The notes: generated by a model not told the origin, from the letters alone. Counted from the stretch's first letter, positions 10,731 to 21,738 are shown. The stretch: 64,000 nucleotides of DNA from Comamonas sp. NLF-1-9 (GCF_019195435.1 NZ_CP078069.1:558001-622000); one strand, 5' to 3'. Numbers and translations: made by a program.

Positions 10731-10760
10731 GGCCAACCGTTCGCGGTTGGCCTTTTTTTT
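10731..10760 (+). terminator. Rho-independent terminator of the tRNA cluster
   Basis: An 8-bp perfect stem GGCCAACC/GGTTGGCC with a 6-nt loop is followed by eight T residues, 8 bp after tRNA-Ala(GGC). Confidence 0.95.
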
Positions 10761-10912
10761 GCTCGGCTCGGCTTGCGGCGCGGCCCCGCGTGATGACAAG
10801 ACAGGGCGCAAGGGACATGCGGCGCAGGCAGCAGGATCATCTGCCGCCTTGCGGGCCCCCTTCTTTCTCTGTTGCGGCACGACCCGAACCTTGGCTTGTA
10901 CCGAAGGCCGTG

Positions 10913-10947
10913 GCGAAAAAAAACCAACCGAAGGCGGTTGGTTTTTT
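10913..10947. terminator. Bidirectional terminator beside tRNA-Ala(CGC)
   Basis: The stem CCAACCG/CGGTTGG has a 4-nt AAGG loop. It has TTTTTT on the plus side and a run of A before it, giving a long T run on the minus strand. It most likely ends the minus-strand tRNA-Ala transcript. The 150 bp between this and the previous terminator hold no recognisable gene. Confidence 0.85.
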
Positions 10948-10954
10948 GCAATCG

Positions 10955-11030
<76 letters not shown>

Positions 11031-11111
11031 ACAAAGGAGGGCAATTGTAGTGCAATTTGCGCCGGGTTCGGCGCAAGTGCGGCAAGTCTTTCGTCGCGCC
11101 CAGCGGCGGTC

Positions 11112-12248
11112 TCAGGCGCGGCAGCTGCGGTTGCGTCCTTGCTCCTTGGCCTGGTAGAGCGCCCGGTCAGCGCGGGCCAGCATGTGCTCCAGCGTGTCCT
11201 GCCTGCCTTGCCAGGTGGTCAGCCCGATGCTGAGCTGGCAATCGAGCGCATGCCCGCTGGCGAGCGCCGCGTGCACGCGGTCGGCCGCCTTCATCGCATC
11301 GTCGGCCCCCGTTTCGGGCAGCAGCAGGACGAACTCCTCGCCGCCGTAGCGCCCGATGCGGTCGGCGCCGCGCAGCACGGCTTGCACGCGGCCCGTGAAA
11401 TGGCGCAAGACGGCGTCGCCGTGCTGGTGTCCGTGGGTGTCGTTGATCGCCTTGAAGTTGTCCAGGTCCAGCATCAGCAGGGCCGGGCCGCGGCCACTGC
11501 GCTGGCTGCGCAGCAGTTCATCGTGGCACTGCTGCAGCACGGCCCGGCGGTTGAGCACCTGCGTCAGCGGGTCGCAGGTGGCCAGGTGCTCCAGCTCGGT
11601 CACCAGGCGGTCGGTGGCCATGAGCACGGCGCCGATGGCGTAAAACAGTTGAGCGACGACGAAGGCGCCGATGTAGGCGATCTGGATCGCCGATGTTTCA
11701 TACATTTCCTCGCCCGCGAGCCCGGTGGCTGCGGTGAGCAGGCGCACCAGCAGCGCGGCGATGTGGGCGGCGAGCGTGATCTCGACCAAGCGCACGGGCA
11801 AGCGATTGCCGCCGTGGCGCAGCAGGAGCAAGAGGTTGGACAGGTAAATGCCGATGAGCACCGCAGTGATCACGATGAGCCGCGCCGTGTAGCTGGGCTG
11901 GACGTGGGTCAGCCAGGCCAGGCCCAGGCTGGCGGCCCCGGCTACGGCCAACCAGGCTCTCCAACGCTGCGGCCGCTTGAAGAAGCGTTGGCAGCCGACG
12001 AGGTAGGCGATGGCGCCCAGCATCAGCAGCAGATTGGCCAGCACCACGGTGAGCGCGGCGGGCCAGCCGGCGTTGCGGTTGCCGAACAGCAGCGCGGCCA
12101 CTACCCACAGCGCGGGCGAGATCGCCCAGTAGCCGATGCCATGGATATGGGCCGGATAGTGCCGGCGCATGAACCACAGCACGACGGCCATGAGGGCGCC
12201 CATGAGGGTGGCGACGAGAATGATCGAGCGTGGGTCGAGGCCGGACAT
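11112..12248 (-). CDS. Membrane-bound GGDEF diguanylate cyclase
   Basis: The 378-residue protein has an N-terminal membrane half with about six or seven helices (for example IILVATLMGALMAVVLWF and LTVVLANLLLMLGAIAYLVG). A C-terminal GGDEF domain from about residue 210 has the active-site motif YGGEEF and an upstream RGAD that fits the RxxD product-inhibition site. It should make cyclic di-GMP from two GTP. The start MSGLDPRSII at 12248 is chosen because the 43 upstream codons look non-coding. The input signal is unknown. It is divergent from uvrC. Confidence 0.88.
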   Translation of the reverse strand: MSGLDPRSIILVATLMGALMAVVLWFMRRHYPAHIHGIGYWAISPALWVVAALLFGNRNAGWPAALTVVLANLLLMLGAIAYLVGCQRFFKRPQRWRAWLAVAGAASLGLAWLTHVQPSYTARLIVITAVLIGIYLSNLLLLLRHGGNRLPVRLVEITLAAHIAALLVRLLTAATGLAGEEMYETSAIQIAYIGAFVVAQLFYAIGAVLMATDRLVTELEHLATCDPLTQVLNRRAVLQQCHDELLRSQRSGRGPALLMLDLDNFKAINDTHGHQHGDAVLRHFTGRVQAVLRGADRIGRYGGEEFVLLLPETGADDAMKAADRVHAALASGHALDCQLSIGLTTWQGRQDTLEHMLARADRALYQAKEQGRNRSCRA

Positions 12249-12360
12249 CGTGCGTTCGGGCTGCGGGAGCTGTCGCCCGCGCTCCTGGAGGGTGTTGGCG
12301 AGGCATCCTAACTGGCAATGGTCGTGGCCCGAGCCTTGCCCGATGGGTGTAATCCCTTGG

Positions 12361-12398
12361 TTCGAAGAGGCCGGCACGCGCCCGCGACAATAGCGCCA
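12361..12398 (+). promoter_or_regulatory. Putative leaderless promoter of uvrC
   Basis: GACAAT (12386-12391) is separated from the uvrC ATG (12398) by exactly 6 nt, the usual distance from a -10 box to the transcription start. Transcription would then begin at the A of ATG. A weak -35 candidate (TTCGAA, 12361-12366) lies 19 bp upstream of the -10. Confidence 0.4.
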
Positions 12399-14359
12399 TG
12401 TCCAAGCTGCATTCCGACGAACTGCTGGCTCAGGTAGCGGCGCTGCCGCCGCTGCCGGGCGTGTACCGCTACTTTGACGCGCAGGACCAGCTGCTGTACG
12501 TGGGCAAGGCGCGCAACCTCAAGCGCCGCGTGGCCAGCTACTTCAGCAAGCAGCACGGCGGCACGCGCACCGGTCACATGGTGAGCAAGATCGCGCGGCT
12601 GCAGACCACGGTGGTGCGCTCCGAGGCCGAGGCGCTGCTGCTGGAAAACAACCTCATCAAGACCCAGCACCCCAAGTACAACATCCTCTTTCGCGACGAC
12701 AAGAGCTACCCCTATCTGAAGATCAGCGGCGTGGCAGCCAGGGACGGCACGACGGACGACCCCTCGCAGCGCTATCCGCGCATCTCCTACTACCGCGGCA
12801 GCGTGGACAAGAAGAACCGCTACTTCGGCCCTTACCCCAATGGCTGGGCGGTCAAGCAGACGATAGAGCTGATCCAGAAGGTGTTTCGCCTGCGCACCTG
12901 TGAGGACACGGTGTTCGCGCACCGCACGCGGCCCTGTCTGCTCTACCAGATCAAGCGCTGCAGCGCGCCCTGCGTGGGCTACATCTCGCCCGAGGACTAC
13001 GCCGAGGACGTGCGCGGCGCCGAGGCGCTGCTGCGCGGCGAAACCGACGAGCTGCTCAAGAAGCTGGAGGCGCGCATGCTGGCGCACGCCGAAAAGCTGG
13101 AGTTCGAGCAGGCCGCCGCGGTGCGCAACCAGATCACCGCGCTCTCGCGCGTGCTGCACCAGCAGGCGGTAGAGAGCGTGGGCGACAAGGATGTGGACAT
13201 CCTGGCGGTGCGCGTGGAAGGCGGCCGCGCCTGCGTCAATCTTGCCATGGTGCGCGGTGGGCGCCACTTGGGCGACCGGGCCTACTTCCCCACGCAGGTG
13301 GAAGAAGCCACGGGCGTGTACAGCGCCGAAGAGGCCGAAGATGCGGCGCGCAGCGCGCAGGGCGTGGGCGCGCAGGTGGCGGTGCAGGTGCTCGAAGCCT
13401 TTATCGCCCAGCATTACCTGGATGTCGCGGTGCCGCCGGTGCTCATCACCAGCGAGCCGGTGGACCCGGCGCTGGTGCAGGCGCTGAGCGAGCAAAGCGG
13501 CGTGCGCGTCTCTGCCGTGCACCAGCCGCGCGAGCAGCGGCGGGTGTGGCTGGAGATGGCGCTGGCCAACGCGAAGATCCAGCTTGCGCGCCTGCTGGCC
13601 GAAGAGGGCTCGCAGCAGGCGCGCACCCATGCGCTGGCCGAGGCGCTGGGTCTGGACGTGCAAAACCTCGACGAGCTCACCGCCGAGTGCTTTGACATCT
13701 CGCACACCGCGGGCGAGCAGACGCGCGCCTCCTGCGTGGTGTTCCAGCACCACAAGATGCAGCACGGCGCCTACCGGCGCTACAAGATCGAGGGCATCAC
13801 GCCGGGCGACGACTACGCCGCGATGCGCCAGGTGCTCGAGCGCCGCTACGCGCCGCTGGCGCGGGCGCAGCAGGAGGCGGGCGGCATCGAGGTCACGCGC
13901 CGCGAGCTGCGCCTGCCCGATCTGGTGCTGATCGACGGCGGGCGCGGCCAGGTGGCGATGGCGCGCGAGGTCTTTGAAGCGCTGGGCCTGGACATCTCGC
14001 GCATCGTCGGCGTGGAAAAGGGCGAGGGGCGCAAGGTCGGCCTGGAAGAGCTGGTGTTTGCCGACGGGCGCGAGAAGGTGTACCTGGGCCACGATTCGGC
14101 GGCGCTGATGCTGGTTGCCCAGATCCGCGACGAGGCGCACCGCTTTGCCATCACCGGCATGCGCGCGGCGCGCGCCAAGGTGCGCACCGGCGGCAGTCGG
14201 CTGGAGGACATCCCTGGCATAGGGCCGCGCCGGCGCGCGCGGCTGCTGCAGCGCTTTGGCGGCGCGCGCGGCGTGCAGGATGCGAGCGTGGCGGACTTGA
14301 TGACGGTGGACGGCATCTCGCGCCAGCTCGCCGAGACCATCTACCGGGCACTACGCTGA
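12398..14359 (+). CDS. uvrC: Excinuclease ABC subunit C
   Basis: UvrC makes both incisions around a UvrB-marked lesion in nucleotide excision repair. The 653-residue protein has the GIY-YIG nuclease domain at the N-terminus (PGVYRYF ... LLYVGKA), a UvrB-binding UVR segment ([11 protein letters not shown], about residues 234-244), a UvrC RNase-H-like domain containing VLIDGGRGQ, and C-terminal helix-hairpin-helix motifs ([16 protein letters not shown]). The length is typical. No Shine-Dalgarno sequence precedes the ATG, consistent with a leaderless transcript. Confidence 0.96.
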   Translation: MSKLHSDELLAQVAALPPLPGVYRYFDAQDQLLYVGKARNLKRRVASYFSKQHGGTRTGHMVSKIARLQTTVVRSEAEALLLENNLIKTQHPKYNILFRDDKSYPYLKISGVAARDGTTDDPSQRYPRISYYRGSVDKKNRYFGPYPNGWAVKQTIELIQKVFRLRTCEDTVFAHRTRPCLLYQIKRCSAPCVGYISPEDYAEDVRGAEALLRGETDELLKKLEARMLAHAEKLEFEQAAAVRNQITALSRVLHQQAVESVGDKDVDILAVRVEGGRACVNLAMVRGGRHLGDRAYFPTQVEEATGVYSAEEAEDAARSAQGVGAQVAVQVLEAFIAQHYLDVAVPPVLITSEPVDPALVQALSEQSGVRVSAVHQPREQRRVWLEMALANAKIQLARLLAEEGSQQARTHALAEALGLDVQNLDELTAECFDISHTAGEQTRASCVVFQHHKMQHGAYRRYKIEGITPGDDYAAMRQVLERRYAPLARAQQEAGGIEVTRRELRLPDLVLIDGGRGQVAMAREVFEALGLDISRIVGVEKGEGRKVGLEELVFADGREKVYLGHDSAALMLVAQIRDEAHRFAITGMRAARAKVRTGGSRLEDIPGIGPRRRARLLQRFGGARGVQDASVADLMTVDGISRQLAETIYRALR

Positions 14360-14368
14360 CGCGGCCAC

Positions 14369-14391
14369 GCCGCACCGGCGTGCGGCTTTTT
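14369..14391 (+). terminator. Rho-independent terminator after uvrC
   Basis: A 7-bp perfect stem GCCGCAC/GTGCGGC with a CGGC loop is followed by TTTTT, starting 10 bp past the uvrC stop codon. Confidence 0.9.
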
Positions 14392-14408
14392 GCGCGGCCG
14401 GGCCCCGG

Positions 14409-15062
14409 TCAGGGGGCCAGGCGCTCCAGCAGCCAGCCTTGCGGCCCCAGCCGGTAGCGCAGGCGGTCGTGCAGCCGGCTGCGGCGGCCCTGCCAGAATT
14501 CCCAGCGGTCGGGCTGCAGGCGATAGCCGCCCCAGTGCGGCGGGCGCGGCGGCGCGCTGCCGAAATGCGCGCTGTAGTGCGCTACGCGCTGCTCCAGCAG
14601 CGCGCGCTCGGCGATCACCTGGCTTTGCGGGCTGGCCCAGGCGCCGATGCGCGAATCCAGCGGGCGGCTGTGAAAGTATTCGTCGCTTTCCGCGCTGCTG
14701 ACCTGCTCTGTCCGCCCTTCGATGCGCACCACGCGCTCCAGCGGTACCCAGTGAAACTGCAGCGCCGCGAAGGGGTTGCCGGCCAGTTCATGGCCCTTGC
14801 GGCTGTCGTAGTTGGTGAAGAAGACGATGCCGCGCTCGTCATAGCCCTTGATCAGCACCACGCGCGTGCTCGGGCGCAGGTCGCTGCCCACGGTGGCCAG
14901 GGTCATGGCGTTGGCGTCGGCCACGCCCGCGTCCAGCGCCTGCGTGAGCCACAGGCCGAACTGGCGCAGCGGGTCGCTGTCGCAGGCGTCCTCGCTGAGC
15001 GCCGAGCGCTCATAGCTCTGGTGCAGATCGGCGATGGAGGCGGCGGACGATGGGCTGTTCAT
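14409..15062 (-). CDS. pdxH: Pyridoxamine 5'-phosphate oxidase
   Basis: PdxH oxidises pyridoxamine/pyridoxine 5'-phosphate to PLP with FMN. The 217-residue protein carries the FMN-binding fold with [20 protein letters not shown]. Its C-terminal signature [14 protein letters not shown] binds substrate. The start codon overlaps the stop of the upstream ChaC-like gene by 4 bp (ATGA), so the two are co-translated on the minus strand. It is convergent with uvrC. Confidence 0.95.
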   Translation of the reverse strand: MNSPSSAASIADLHQSYERSALSEDACDSDPLRQFGLWLTQALDAGVADANAMTLATVGSDLRPSTRVVLIKGYDERGIVFFTNYDSRKGHELAGNPFAALQFHWVPLERVVRIEGRTEQVSSAESDEYFHSRPLDSRIGAWASPQSQVIAERALLEQRVAHYSAHFGSAPPRPPHWGGYRLQPDRWEFWQGRRSRLHDRLRYRLGPQGWLLERLAP

Positions 15063-15679
15063 GGCGTGATTGTGCCCGCGCCCGCGATGCCGACGATGCG
15101 CTCCAGCGCCCGGTCGCGGATGCCGCGCCGGCGCAGCTCGTGCAGCGTCTGCTCGGCGTAGTCGCGCGTGCTGCCATAGCGCCCCCGGGCGCTTTGGAAG
15201 ATGCGCTGGTAGTCGGCGTCCGAGAGCGCGCCGGTCCAGGCCGGATGCGCGCGCGAGAGCGTAAAGCCCAGCGCCTGCACCTCGCCGCCGGCGGTGCGGC
15301 AGCGCAGCCAGCGCGGCTCATAGACGGGCAGCGGCATCTCGCGCCGCCACAGTTGCGGAAAGACCGCGGCGACCTGCGCCTGCGGCACCCGGAAGGCTAC
15401 GCCCCGGCAGCTGCCGCCCGAGAGCAGTGCAAACACCAGGCCGGGCTGCTCGTGCGTGCCGCGGTTGACCCGGCTCCACATCTGCAGCGCGCGGTGCCAG
15501 CCGTGCACGGCGGCGGGGCGCTGCTCGCTGTAGGGCAGGTCAGGGCGCCAGATCAGTGAGCCGTAGCCAAAGACCCAGAGGTCTTCGCCGCGCGCCCGCC
15601 ACTGCTGCAGGATGCGCTGCGCAAGCGCGTCGCAGACGTCGCCGGGATCGTCGTGAAAAGAGGGTGCGGTGGCGCTCAT
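15059..15679 (-). CDS. ChaC-like gamma-glutamylcyclotransferase
   Basis: The 206-residue protein has the diagnostic [12 protein letters not shown] substrate-binding loop of the ChaC/GGCT family, here near residue 36. Members cleave gamma-glutamyl peptides, in ChaC glutathione, to 5-oxoproline. Conserved Tyr and Glu residues follow (CRGVAFRV). The start ATG is preceded at 12 nt by a TAGAAT -10-like box (minus strand, 15697-15692), so the leader is very short. It is co-transcribed with pdxH. Confidence 0.85.
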   Translation of the reverse strand: MSATAPSFHDDPGDVCDALAQRILQQWRARGEDLWVFGYGSLIWRPDLPYSEQRPAAVHGWHRALQMWSRVNRGTHEQPGLVFALLSGGSCRGVAFRVPQAQVAAVFPQLWRREMPLPVYEPRWLRCRTAGGEVQALGFTLSRAHPAWTGALSDADYQRIFQSARGRYGSTRDYAEQTLHELRRRGIRDRALERIVGIAGAGTITP

Positions 15680-15869
15680 GGCTTGCGCCTGATTCTAGGG
15701 TTGCGCCGCACGCGCCTGGCGTGCAGCCACTGCCCCGGCGCGCCGGCCCGGGCTGCGCCGCCCCTGGCGGCGGCTTGGAGGCGGGCACTAGAATGCAGGC
15801 ATTCACGGGGCCATCTGCGCAGCACGCAGGTGGTCTCTTGTTTTGGCTTCCTCATCGGTGTGATTTTCC

Positions 15870-16346
15870 ATGGCTACCCTTCCCATCACCAAGCGCGGCG
15901 CTGAAAAGCTCAAGGCCGAGCTTCAGCGACTCAAGACCAAGGAGCGCCCGGCCGTGATCGCCGCGATCGCCGAGGCGCGGGCGCAGGGCGACCTGAGCGA
16001 AAACGCCGAGTACGACGCCGCCAAGGACCATCAGGGCTTCATCGAGGGGCGTATCGCCGAGATCGAGGGCAAGCTCTCGGCCGCGCAGATCATCGACCCG
16101 GCCACGCTGGACGCCGAGGGCCGCGTGGTCTTTGGCGCCACGGTCGATCTGGAAGACGTGGACACGGGCGACGCGGTGACCTACCAGATCGTCGGTGAAG
16201 ATGAAGCCGACCTCAAGCACGGCCTGATCAACATCGGCAGCCCGATCGCGCGCGCGCTCATCGGCAAGGAAGTGGGCGACACCGCCGACGTGCAGGCGCC
16301 GGGCGGCGTGCGCTCCTACGAAGTCGTGGCCGTGCGCTACGTCTGA
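15870..16346 (+). CDS. greA: Transcription elongation factor GreA
   Basis: GreA stimulates RNA cleavage in backtracked RNA polymerase. The 158-residue protein has the N-terminal coiled coil with the tip residues in [13 protein letters not shown] (acidic Asp/Glu near residues 41-44) and the C-terminal FKBP-like domain ending [13 protein letters not shown]. In many relatives greA follows carB; here it stands at the head of a small run with the DUF4149 and Kdo hydroxylase genes. The 190 bp upstream, divergent from the ChaC-like gene, contains no further gene. Confidence 0.96.
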   Translation: MATLPITKRGAEKLKAELQRLKTKERPAVIAAIAEARAQGDLSENAEYDAAKDHQGFIEGRIAEIEGKLSAAQIIDPATLDAEGRVVFGATVDLEDVDTGDAVTYQIVGEDEADLKHGLINIGSPIARALIGKEVGDTADVQAPGGVRSYEVVAVRYV

Positions 16347-16355
16347 GCCTGGCCG

Positions 16356-16796
16356 ATGTTCCAGCGCCTGCCCATTCTTGCCGCCGCGCTGTGGTGGAGC
16401 AGCCTGTCGGTGATCGGCTTCGTGGCGGTGCCGCTGGTCTTCATGCGCGTGCCGCAGAAGATGCTGGCAGGCCATGTGACCGCCGGCCTGTTCGAGGCGC
16501 AGACCTGGATTTCCGTAGCATGTTGCGCGCTCCTGCTGGTCGTTTCAAGGCCAAAACACTCTGAAACCGTTGCCCCGTGGGCGCGAACAGCTCTTGTTTT
16601 TGTGATCCTCGGCATGCTGCTTGCGCTGCTGCTGCAATTTGGCGTGGCGCCCAAGGTCATTGCCTACCACGGCGTGCGCCTGTGGCATAACGCGGCGACC
16701 GTGATGTATTTCGGGCAATGGCTGTGCGCCAGCGTGGTGCTGTGGCGGCTGGCCGGGCCCGCAGGAGCGAGGGCAGATGCAGTCTCCGATCGTTGA
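16356..16796 (+). CDS. DUF4149 domain-containing inner-membrane protein
   Basis: The 146-residue protein has about four membrane helices: an N-terminal ILAAALWWSSLSVIGFVAVPLVF segment, two central helices and a final YFGQWLCASVVLW helix. It matches DUF4149-type proteins, often found beside greA in Burkholderiales; no function is known. It lies 9 bp after greA. Its central loop (about residues 53-80) is encoded by a dispersed repeat, copy C, which adds a hydrophilic stretch SRPKHSETVAPWARTA between helices. The 3' end overlaps the next gene by 20 bp. Confidence 0.8.
   Translation: MFQRLPILAAALWWSSLSVIGFVAVPLVFMRVPQKMLAGHVTAGLFEAQTWISVACCALLLVVSRPKHSETVAPWARTALVFVILGMLLALLLQFGVAPKVIAYHGVRLWHNAATVMYFGQWLCASVVLWRLAGPAGARADAVSDR
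16512..16602 (-). repeat. Dispersed repeat, copy C (inside the DUF4149 gene)
   Basis: On the minus strand this copy reads AGCTGTTCGCGCCC, then shares the blocks GGTTTnnnAGTGTTTT, TTGAAAC and GAGCGC, in order and with the same spacing, with copy J at 60.6 kb. The whole element lies in frame inside a membrane-protein gene without breaking it. Confidence 0.65.
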
Positions 16797-17670
16797 AGCC
16801 AAGCTCGCAGCCTGGGACGCCGTGCGCGCGCGCCCCGAATGGACTGCCGCGGTCGAGGCGGGCAAGGTCTTGTTCTTTCCCGCGCTGGCCTTCCAGGTGC
16901 AGCCCGATGAACAGGCGCTGCTGCGCGAGGACATGCTCGCGCCCCGCTCGCGCAACGTCAGCCTGGACGCCAGCGGCGCGCTCAAGGGCGCGGGCGGCAG
17001 CGCGCAGGAGCGCGCGCAGCTCGCTGCCATGGTCGGGCGTTTTCGCGCGCAGGCGCTGGCGCTGGTCGACGGCCTGTTTCCCGAATACCGCGGCGTGCTG
17101 CGCACGGCCCCGACCAGCTTTCGCCCGCGCCAGGTGCAGACGCGCCAGCAGTCGGTGCGCGCCGACGACAAGCGCCTGCATGTGGACGCCTTTCCGTCCC
17201 GCCCCAACTACGGTGAGCGCATCCTGCGCGTCTTCGTCAACATCCACCCGCAGGGCGCGCCGCGCGTGTGGCGCGTGGGCGCCGACTTCGAGAGCGTCGC
17301 CAGGCAGTTTCTGCCCCAAGCCAAGCCTTATCGCCTGTGGCAGGCGCGTGCCCTGCAGGCGCTGCGCGTCACCAAGTCATTGCGCAGCGAGTACGACCAC
17401 CTGATGCTGCAGCTGCACGACCTGATGAAGCGCGACGACGTTTACCAGCGCCATGGCGCGCAATGGAATGCGCCGTTTCCCGCCGGCAGTTGCTGGGTGT
17501 GCTATTCCGACCAGGCGGTGCATGCGGTGATGAGCGGGCAGTACATGATGGAGCAGACGCTCTACCTGCCGCCCGGGCGCGAGGTCAACCCCGCCGCCAG
17601 CCCGCTGCAGACGCTCACCCGGCTGATGGGGCGTCCGCTGGCGGGCGTGGGTGCCGGCGTCGGTCAATAG
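16777..17670 (+). CDS. Kdo hydroxylase family protein
   Basis: This 297-residue protein resembles KdoO, the Fe(II)/2-oxoglutarate/O2-dependent enzyme that hydroxylates the Kdo sugar of the lipopolysaccharide inner core at C3. The probable iron-binding HxD motif is in LHVDAFPSRP near residue 135, with a second His near VHAVMSGQY. The N-terminal FFPALAF and central ERILRVFVNIHP segments are also family features. It overlaps the DUF4149 gene by 20 bp. A glycosyltransferase gene lies convergently downstream, which fits an envelope-sugar neighbourhood, though no direct link is shown. Confidence 0.8.
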   Translation: MQSPIVEAKLAAWDAVRARPEWTAAVEAGKVLFFPALAFQVQPDEQALLREDMLAPRSRNVSLDASGALKGAGGSAQERAQLAAMVGRFRAQALALVDGLFPEYRGVLRTAPTSFRPRQVQTRQQSVRADDKRLHVDAFPSRPNYGERILRVFVNIHPQGAPRVWRVGADFESVARQFLPQAKPYRLWQARALQALRVTKSLRSEYDHLMLQLHDLMKRDDVYQRHGAQWNAPFPAGSCWVCYSDQAVHAVMSGQYMMEQTLYLPPGREVNPAASPLQTLTRLMGRPLAGVGAGVGQ

Positions 17671-17671
17671 A

Positions 17672-17730
17672 TATTTTGATAGCTGTCAGCGCTGCTGCAG
17701 CAAGGCTTTGAGCCGCTTTTGGCTCAAAAT
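17672..17730 (+). repeat. Dispersed repeat, copy D
   Basis: TATTTTGATAGCTGTCAGCG is followed by GCAAGGCTTTGAGCCG and GGCTCAAAAT. It fills the gap between two convergent genes, and its right end contains the stop codon (17724-17726) and last Phe codon of the glycosyltransferase gene. Confidence 0.75.
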
Positions 17731-18482
17731 CCATCGCCCCAGGCCTGCGCCACCCAGGGCGCCGCACGCATGTAGTGCCAGCGCTTGTTGCGCCGCCCGG
17801 CCACGGCGTCGGGCGGATTCACCTCGCCATGAAAGACCACGATGCGCGCGCCTTCGGGCACGGCGGGCTCGCGCCAGTAATTGGCCGGCCAGGCGGGAAT
17901 GCAGTCGTACTTGAAGCTCGGGCACCAGCCCGCCGGCCAGTAGGAGAGCTTGCCCTGGCGATGCAGAAAGTGCGACAGGTAATGCTGCTCGTTGCGGTGC
18001 TTGCGCTGCACGTCCTGGATGTGGCTGCGAAAGTGTTCCAGTACGTCGGCATGCGCGCCCAGTTCAAAGCGGTAGACCGACGAGTTGCCGACGATGCGCT
18101 CGCCAAAGCGCCAAAAGCGCGGGTAGTCGCGGATGATGAGGAATTGGCCCGGCTGCTCGAAAAAGCCGTCGAGTGAGCCGACCACCACCACGTCCAGATC
18201 CAGGAACAGGGCCGTGCCCTTGAGCCCGTGCAGATCGCCTTCGAAGGTCGTCAGCTTCTTCCAGGCGCCGTCGCGCTGGCCGGGTTTGAGATTCAGGTTC
18301 AGCGGCGGAATCGGCAGGCATTGCACCTCGGGCACGACGCCGCTGGCGTCGTCCGTCAGGCAGACCATGCGAAAGTCGCCGCTCAGATGCCTGCGCACCA
18401 TGGCGTAGAGGCGGTTGACGTAGTGCGGGCCGTACTTGCTGCCCCACTTCATGCACAGGATGTGGCGCGCGCCGTCTGCCAT
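17724..18482 (-). CDS. Glycosyltransferase-like protein
   Basis: The 252-residue protein starts MADGARHILCMKWGSKYGPHYVNRLY, has no signal peptide, and carries a DxD-type motif in LFLDLDVVVVG (about residues 92-102), used by GT-A fold enzymes for metal and nucleotide-sugar binding. The N-terminal KWGSKYG/RLYAMVRRH and central GNSSVYRFE segments suggest a GT8/GT32-like class, but donor and acceptor are unknown. Its start codon shares one base with the yhbY stop (TGATG), implying coupling. The end lies in repeat copy D. Confidence 0.7.
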   Translation of the reverse strand: MADGARHILCMKWGSKYGPHYVNRLYAMVRRHLSGDFRMVCLTDDASGVVPEVQCLPIPPLNLNLKPGQRDGAWKKLTTFEGDLHGLKGTALFLDLDVVVVGSLDGFFEQPGQFLIIRDYPRFWRFGERIVGNSSVYRFELGAHADVLEHFRSHIQDVQRKHRNEQHYLSHFLHRQGKLSYWPAGWCPSFKYDCIPAWPANYWREPAVPEGARIVVFHGEVNPPDAVAGRRNKRWHYMRAAPWVAQAWGDGF

Positions 18483-18952
18483 CAGTCGCTCTGGCGCTTC
18501 TTGAGCGACTTCTGCTTGGGTTTGGCGCGCTTGATCTGCCCGCCAGCGGTCAGGCGCTGGTTGCCCAGCACCTTGAGCTGCTTGACCTCGGGGCGCTGGC
18601 CCGGGCGGCCGAACTTGAGCACCTTGACCTCGCGCGGGCCGGGCTTGCGGTTTTCATCCACCGCCTTGGGCTTTTGCGGGATGGGGCGCCACAGCACCAG
18701 CAGCTTGCCGATGTGCTGCACCTGCGCGGCGTTCAAGTCCTGCGCCAGTTGCTCGTAGATCGCCTCGCGCTCGCTGCGCTCGTCGCTGAACACGCGCACC
18801 TTGATCAGGCCGTGGGCATTGAGCGCGGCGTCCACCTCCTTGCGCACGGCCTCGCTCAGGCCGTCGCCGCCCACCATCACGACGGGGTCCAGGTGGTGGG
18901 CGTCGGCCCGGTGGGCGCGCCGCTCGGCGGCGCTCAAGACGATTTTCGGCAT
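18482..18952 (-). CDS. yhbY: YhbY-type CRM-domain RNA-binding protein with basic tail
   Basis: The N-terminal ~95 residues (MPKIVLSAAERRAHRADAHH, then VMVGGDGLSEAV and HIGKLLVLWRP) form a CRM/YhbY domain, which binds pre-50S ribosomal particles. Unlike the ~97-residue E. coli protein, this one has 156 residues because of a Lys/Arg/Pro-rich C-terminal tail (ends KRAKPKQKSLKKRQSD), which may add RNA affinity. The ATG at 18952 is only 19 bp from the divergent rlmE start. Pairing with rlmE and ftsH is conserved across proteobacteria. Confidence 0.88.
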   Translation of the reverse strand: MPKIVLSAAERRAHRADAHHLDPVVMVGGDGLSEAVRKEVDAALNAHGLIKVRVFSDERSEREAIYEQLAQDLNAAQVQHIGKLLVLWRPIPQKPKAVDENRKPGPREVKVLKFGRPGQRPEVKQLKVLGNQRLTAGGQIKRAKPKQKSLKKRQSD

Positions 18953-18957
18953 CGCCG

Positions 18958-18972
18958 TATTATCCCCGCCAA
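18958..18972 (+). promoter_or_regulatory. Putative near-leaderless promoter of rlmE
   Basis: TATTAT (18958-18963) lies 8 nt before the rlmE ATG, inside the 19-bp gap to the divergent yhbY gene. The -35 region would then lie within the yhbY coding sequence. No Shine-Dalgarno sequence is possible in the remaining space. Confidence 0.4.
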
Positions 18973-19625
18973 TGAAAGTCCAAACCAAGAGCAAGAAGGT
19001 GAACAAGGCCTGGCTGCAGCAGCAGGCGAGCGACCCTTGGGTGAAGCTGGCGCACAAGGAGGGCTACCGCGCCCGCGCCGCCTACAAGCTCAAGGAGATC
19101 GACGAGCGCCTGCGCCTGTTCAAGCCGGGGCAGCTGGTGGTGGACCTGGGCAGCACGCCAGGCGCCTGGAGCCAGTATGCGCGCCGCCGGCTCGCGCCCC
19201 AGGGCGCGGCCGTGGGCGTGCTCGACGGCCAGTTGCTGGCGCTCGACCTGCTGCCCATGGAGCACATCGAGGGCGTGGACTTCCTGCTGGGTGACCTGCG
19301 CGACGAGGCGGTGCTGGCCCGCCTGCAGACCCTGGTGCGCGGGCGCGCGGTGGACGTGGTGATGTCGGACATGGCGCCCAATCTCTCGGGCATTGCCTCG
19401 GCGGACGCGGCGCGCGTGTCCCACCTGGTGGAGCTGGCGCTGGATTTCGCGCTGCAGCACCTGCAGCCCGACGGTGTGCTGCTTGCCAAGGTGTTTCACG
19501 GCCCCGGTTACGACGATCTGGTGGCGCTGTTTCGCCGCCACTTTCGCCAATGCAAGGTGATCAAGCCCAAGGCCTCGCGCGAGCAGTCGGCGGAAACCTA
19601 TCTGGTCGGGCTGGGCCTGCGCTGA
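18972..19625 (+). CDS. rlmE: 23S rRNA (uridine-2'-O-) methyltransferase RlmE
   Basis: RlmE (FtsJ/RrmJ) methylates U2552 of 23S rRNA in the ribosomal A-loop using SAM. The 217-residue protein has the SAM site VVDLGSTPGAWSQ and the catalytic K-D-K-E set in AAYKLKEID, SDMAPNLSG, LLAKVFHG and ETYLVG. The start MKVQTKSKKVNKAW follows a possible -10 box by 8 nt. ftsH follows 131 bp downstream, as in E. coli. Confidence 0.95.
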   Translation: MKVQTKSKKVNKAWLQQQASDPWVKLAHKEGYRARAAYKLKEIDERLRLFKPGQLVVDLGSTPGAWSQYARRRLAPQGAAVGVLDGQLLALDLLPMEHIEGVDFLLGDLRDEAVLARLQTLVRGRAVDVVMSDMAPNLSGIASADAARVSHLVELALDFALQHLQPDGVLLAKVFHGPGYDDLVALFRRHFRQCKVIKPKASREQSAETYLVGLGLR

Positions 19626-19676
19626 ATCCGCGCCAATTGCCTCAGGCGCGTGGGGGTGCTCCAGAGGGGCGCACGG

Positions 19677-19704
19677 GTTGAAACGCCTACAATGAACCCC
19701 AATT
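19677..19704 (+). promoter_or_regulatory. Sigma-32-type heat-shock promoter of ftsH
   Basis: GTTGAAA (19677-19683), a 13-bp spacer and CCCCAATT (19697-19704) closely match the sigma-32 consensus CTTGAAA, N11-16, CCCCATnT. A sigma-70-like TACAAT (19688-19693) lies within the spacer. The ftsH start is about 50 bp downstream. E. coli ftsH is also under sigma-32 control. Confidence 0.65.
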
Positions 19705-19756
19705 GCCCCCTGAGATTTCCCGGCGGCGCGCACGGCCGCCTCTATTGGAGCAGCGC

Positions 19757-21673
<1,917 letters not shown>

Positions 21674-21738
21674 GCCGTCGGCCAAGCACATGGGGCGCCA
21701 GCGAGCGCCCCATGCGCCATCTTGCAGAGTCCTCCTTC

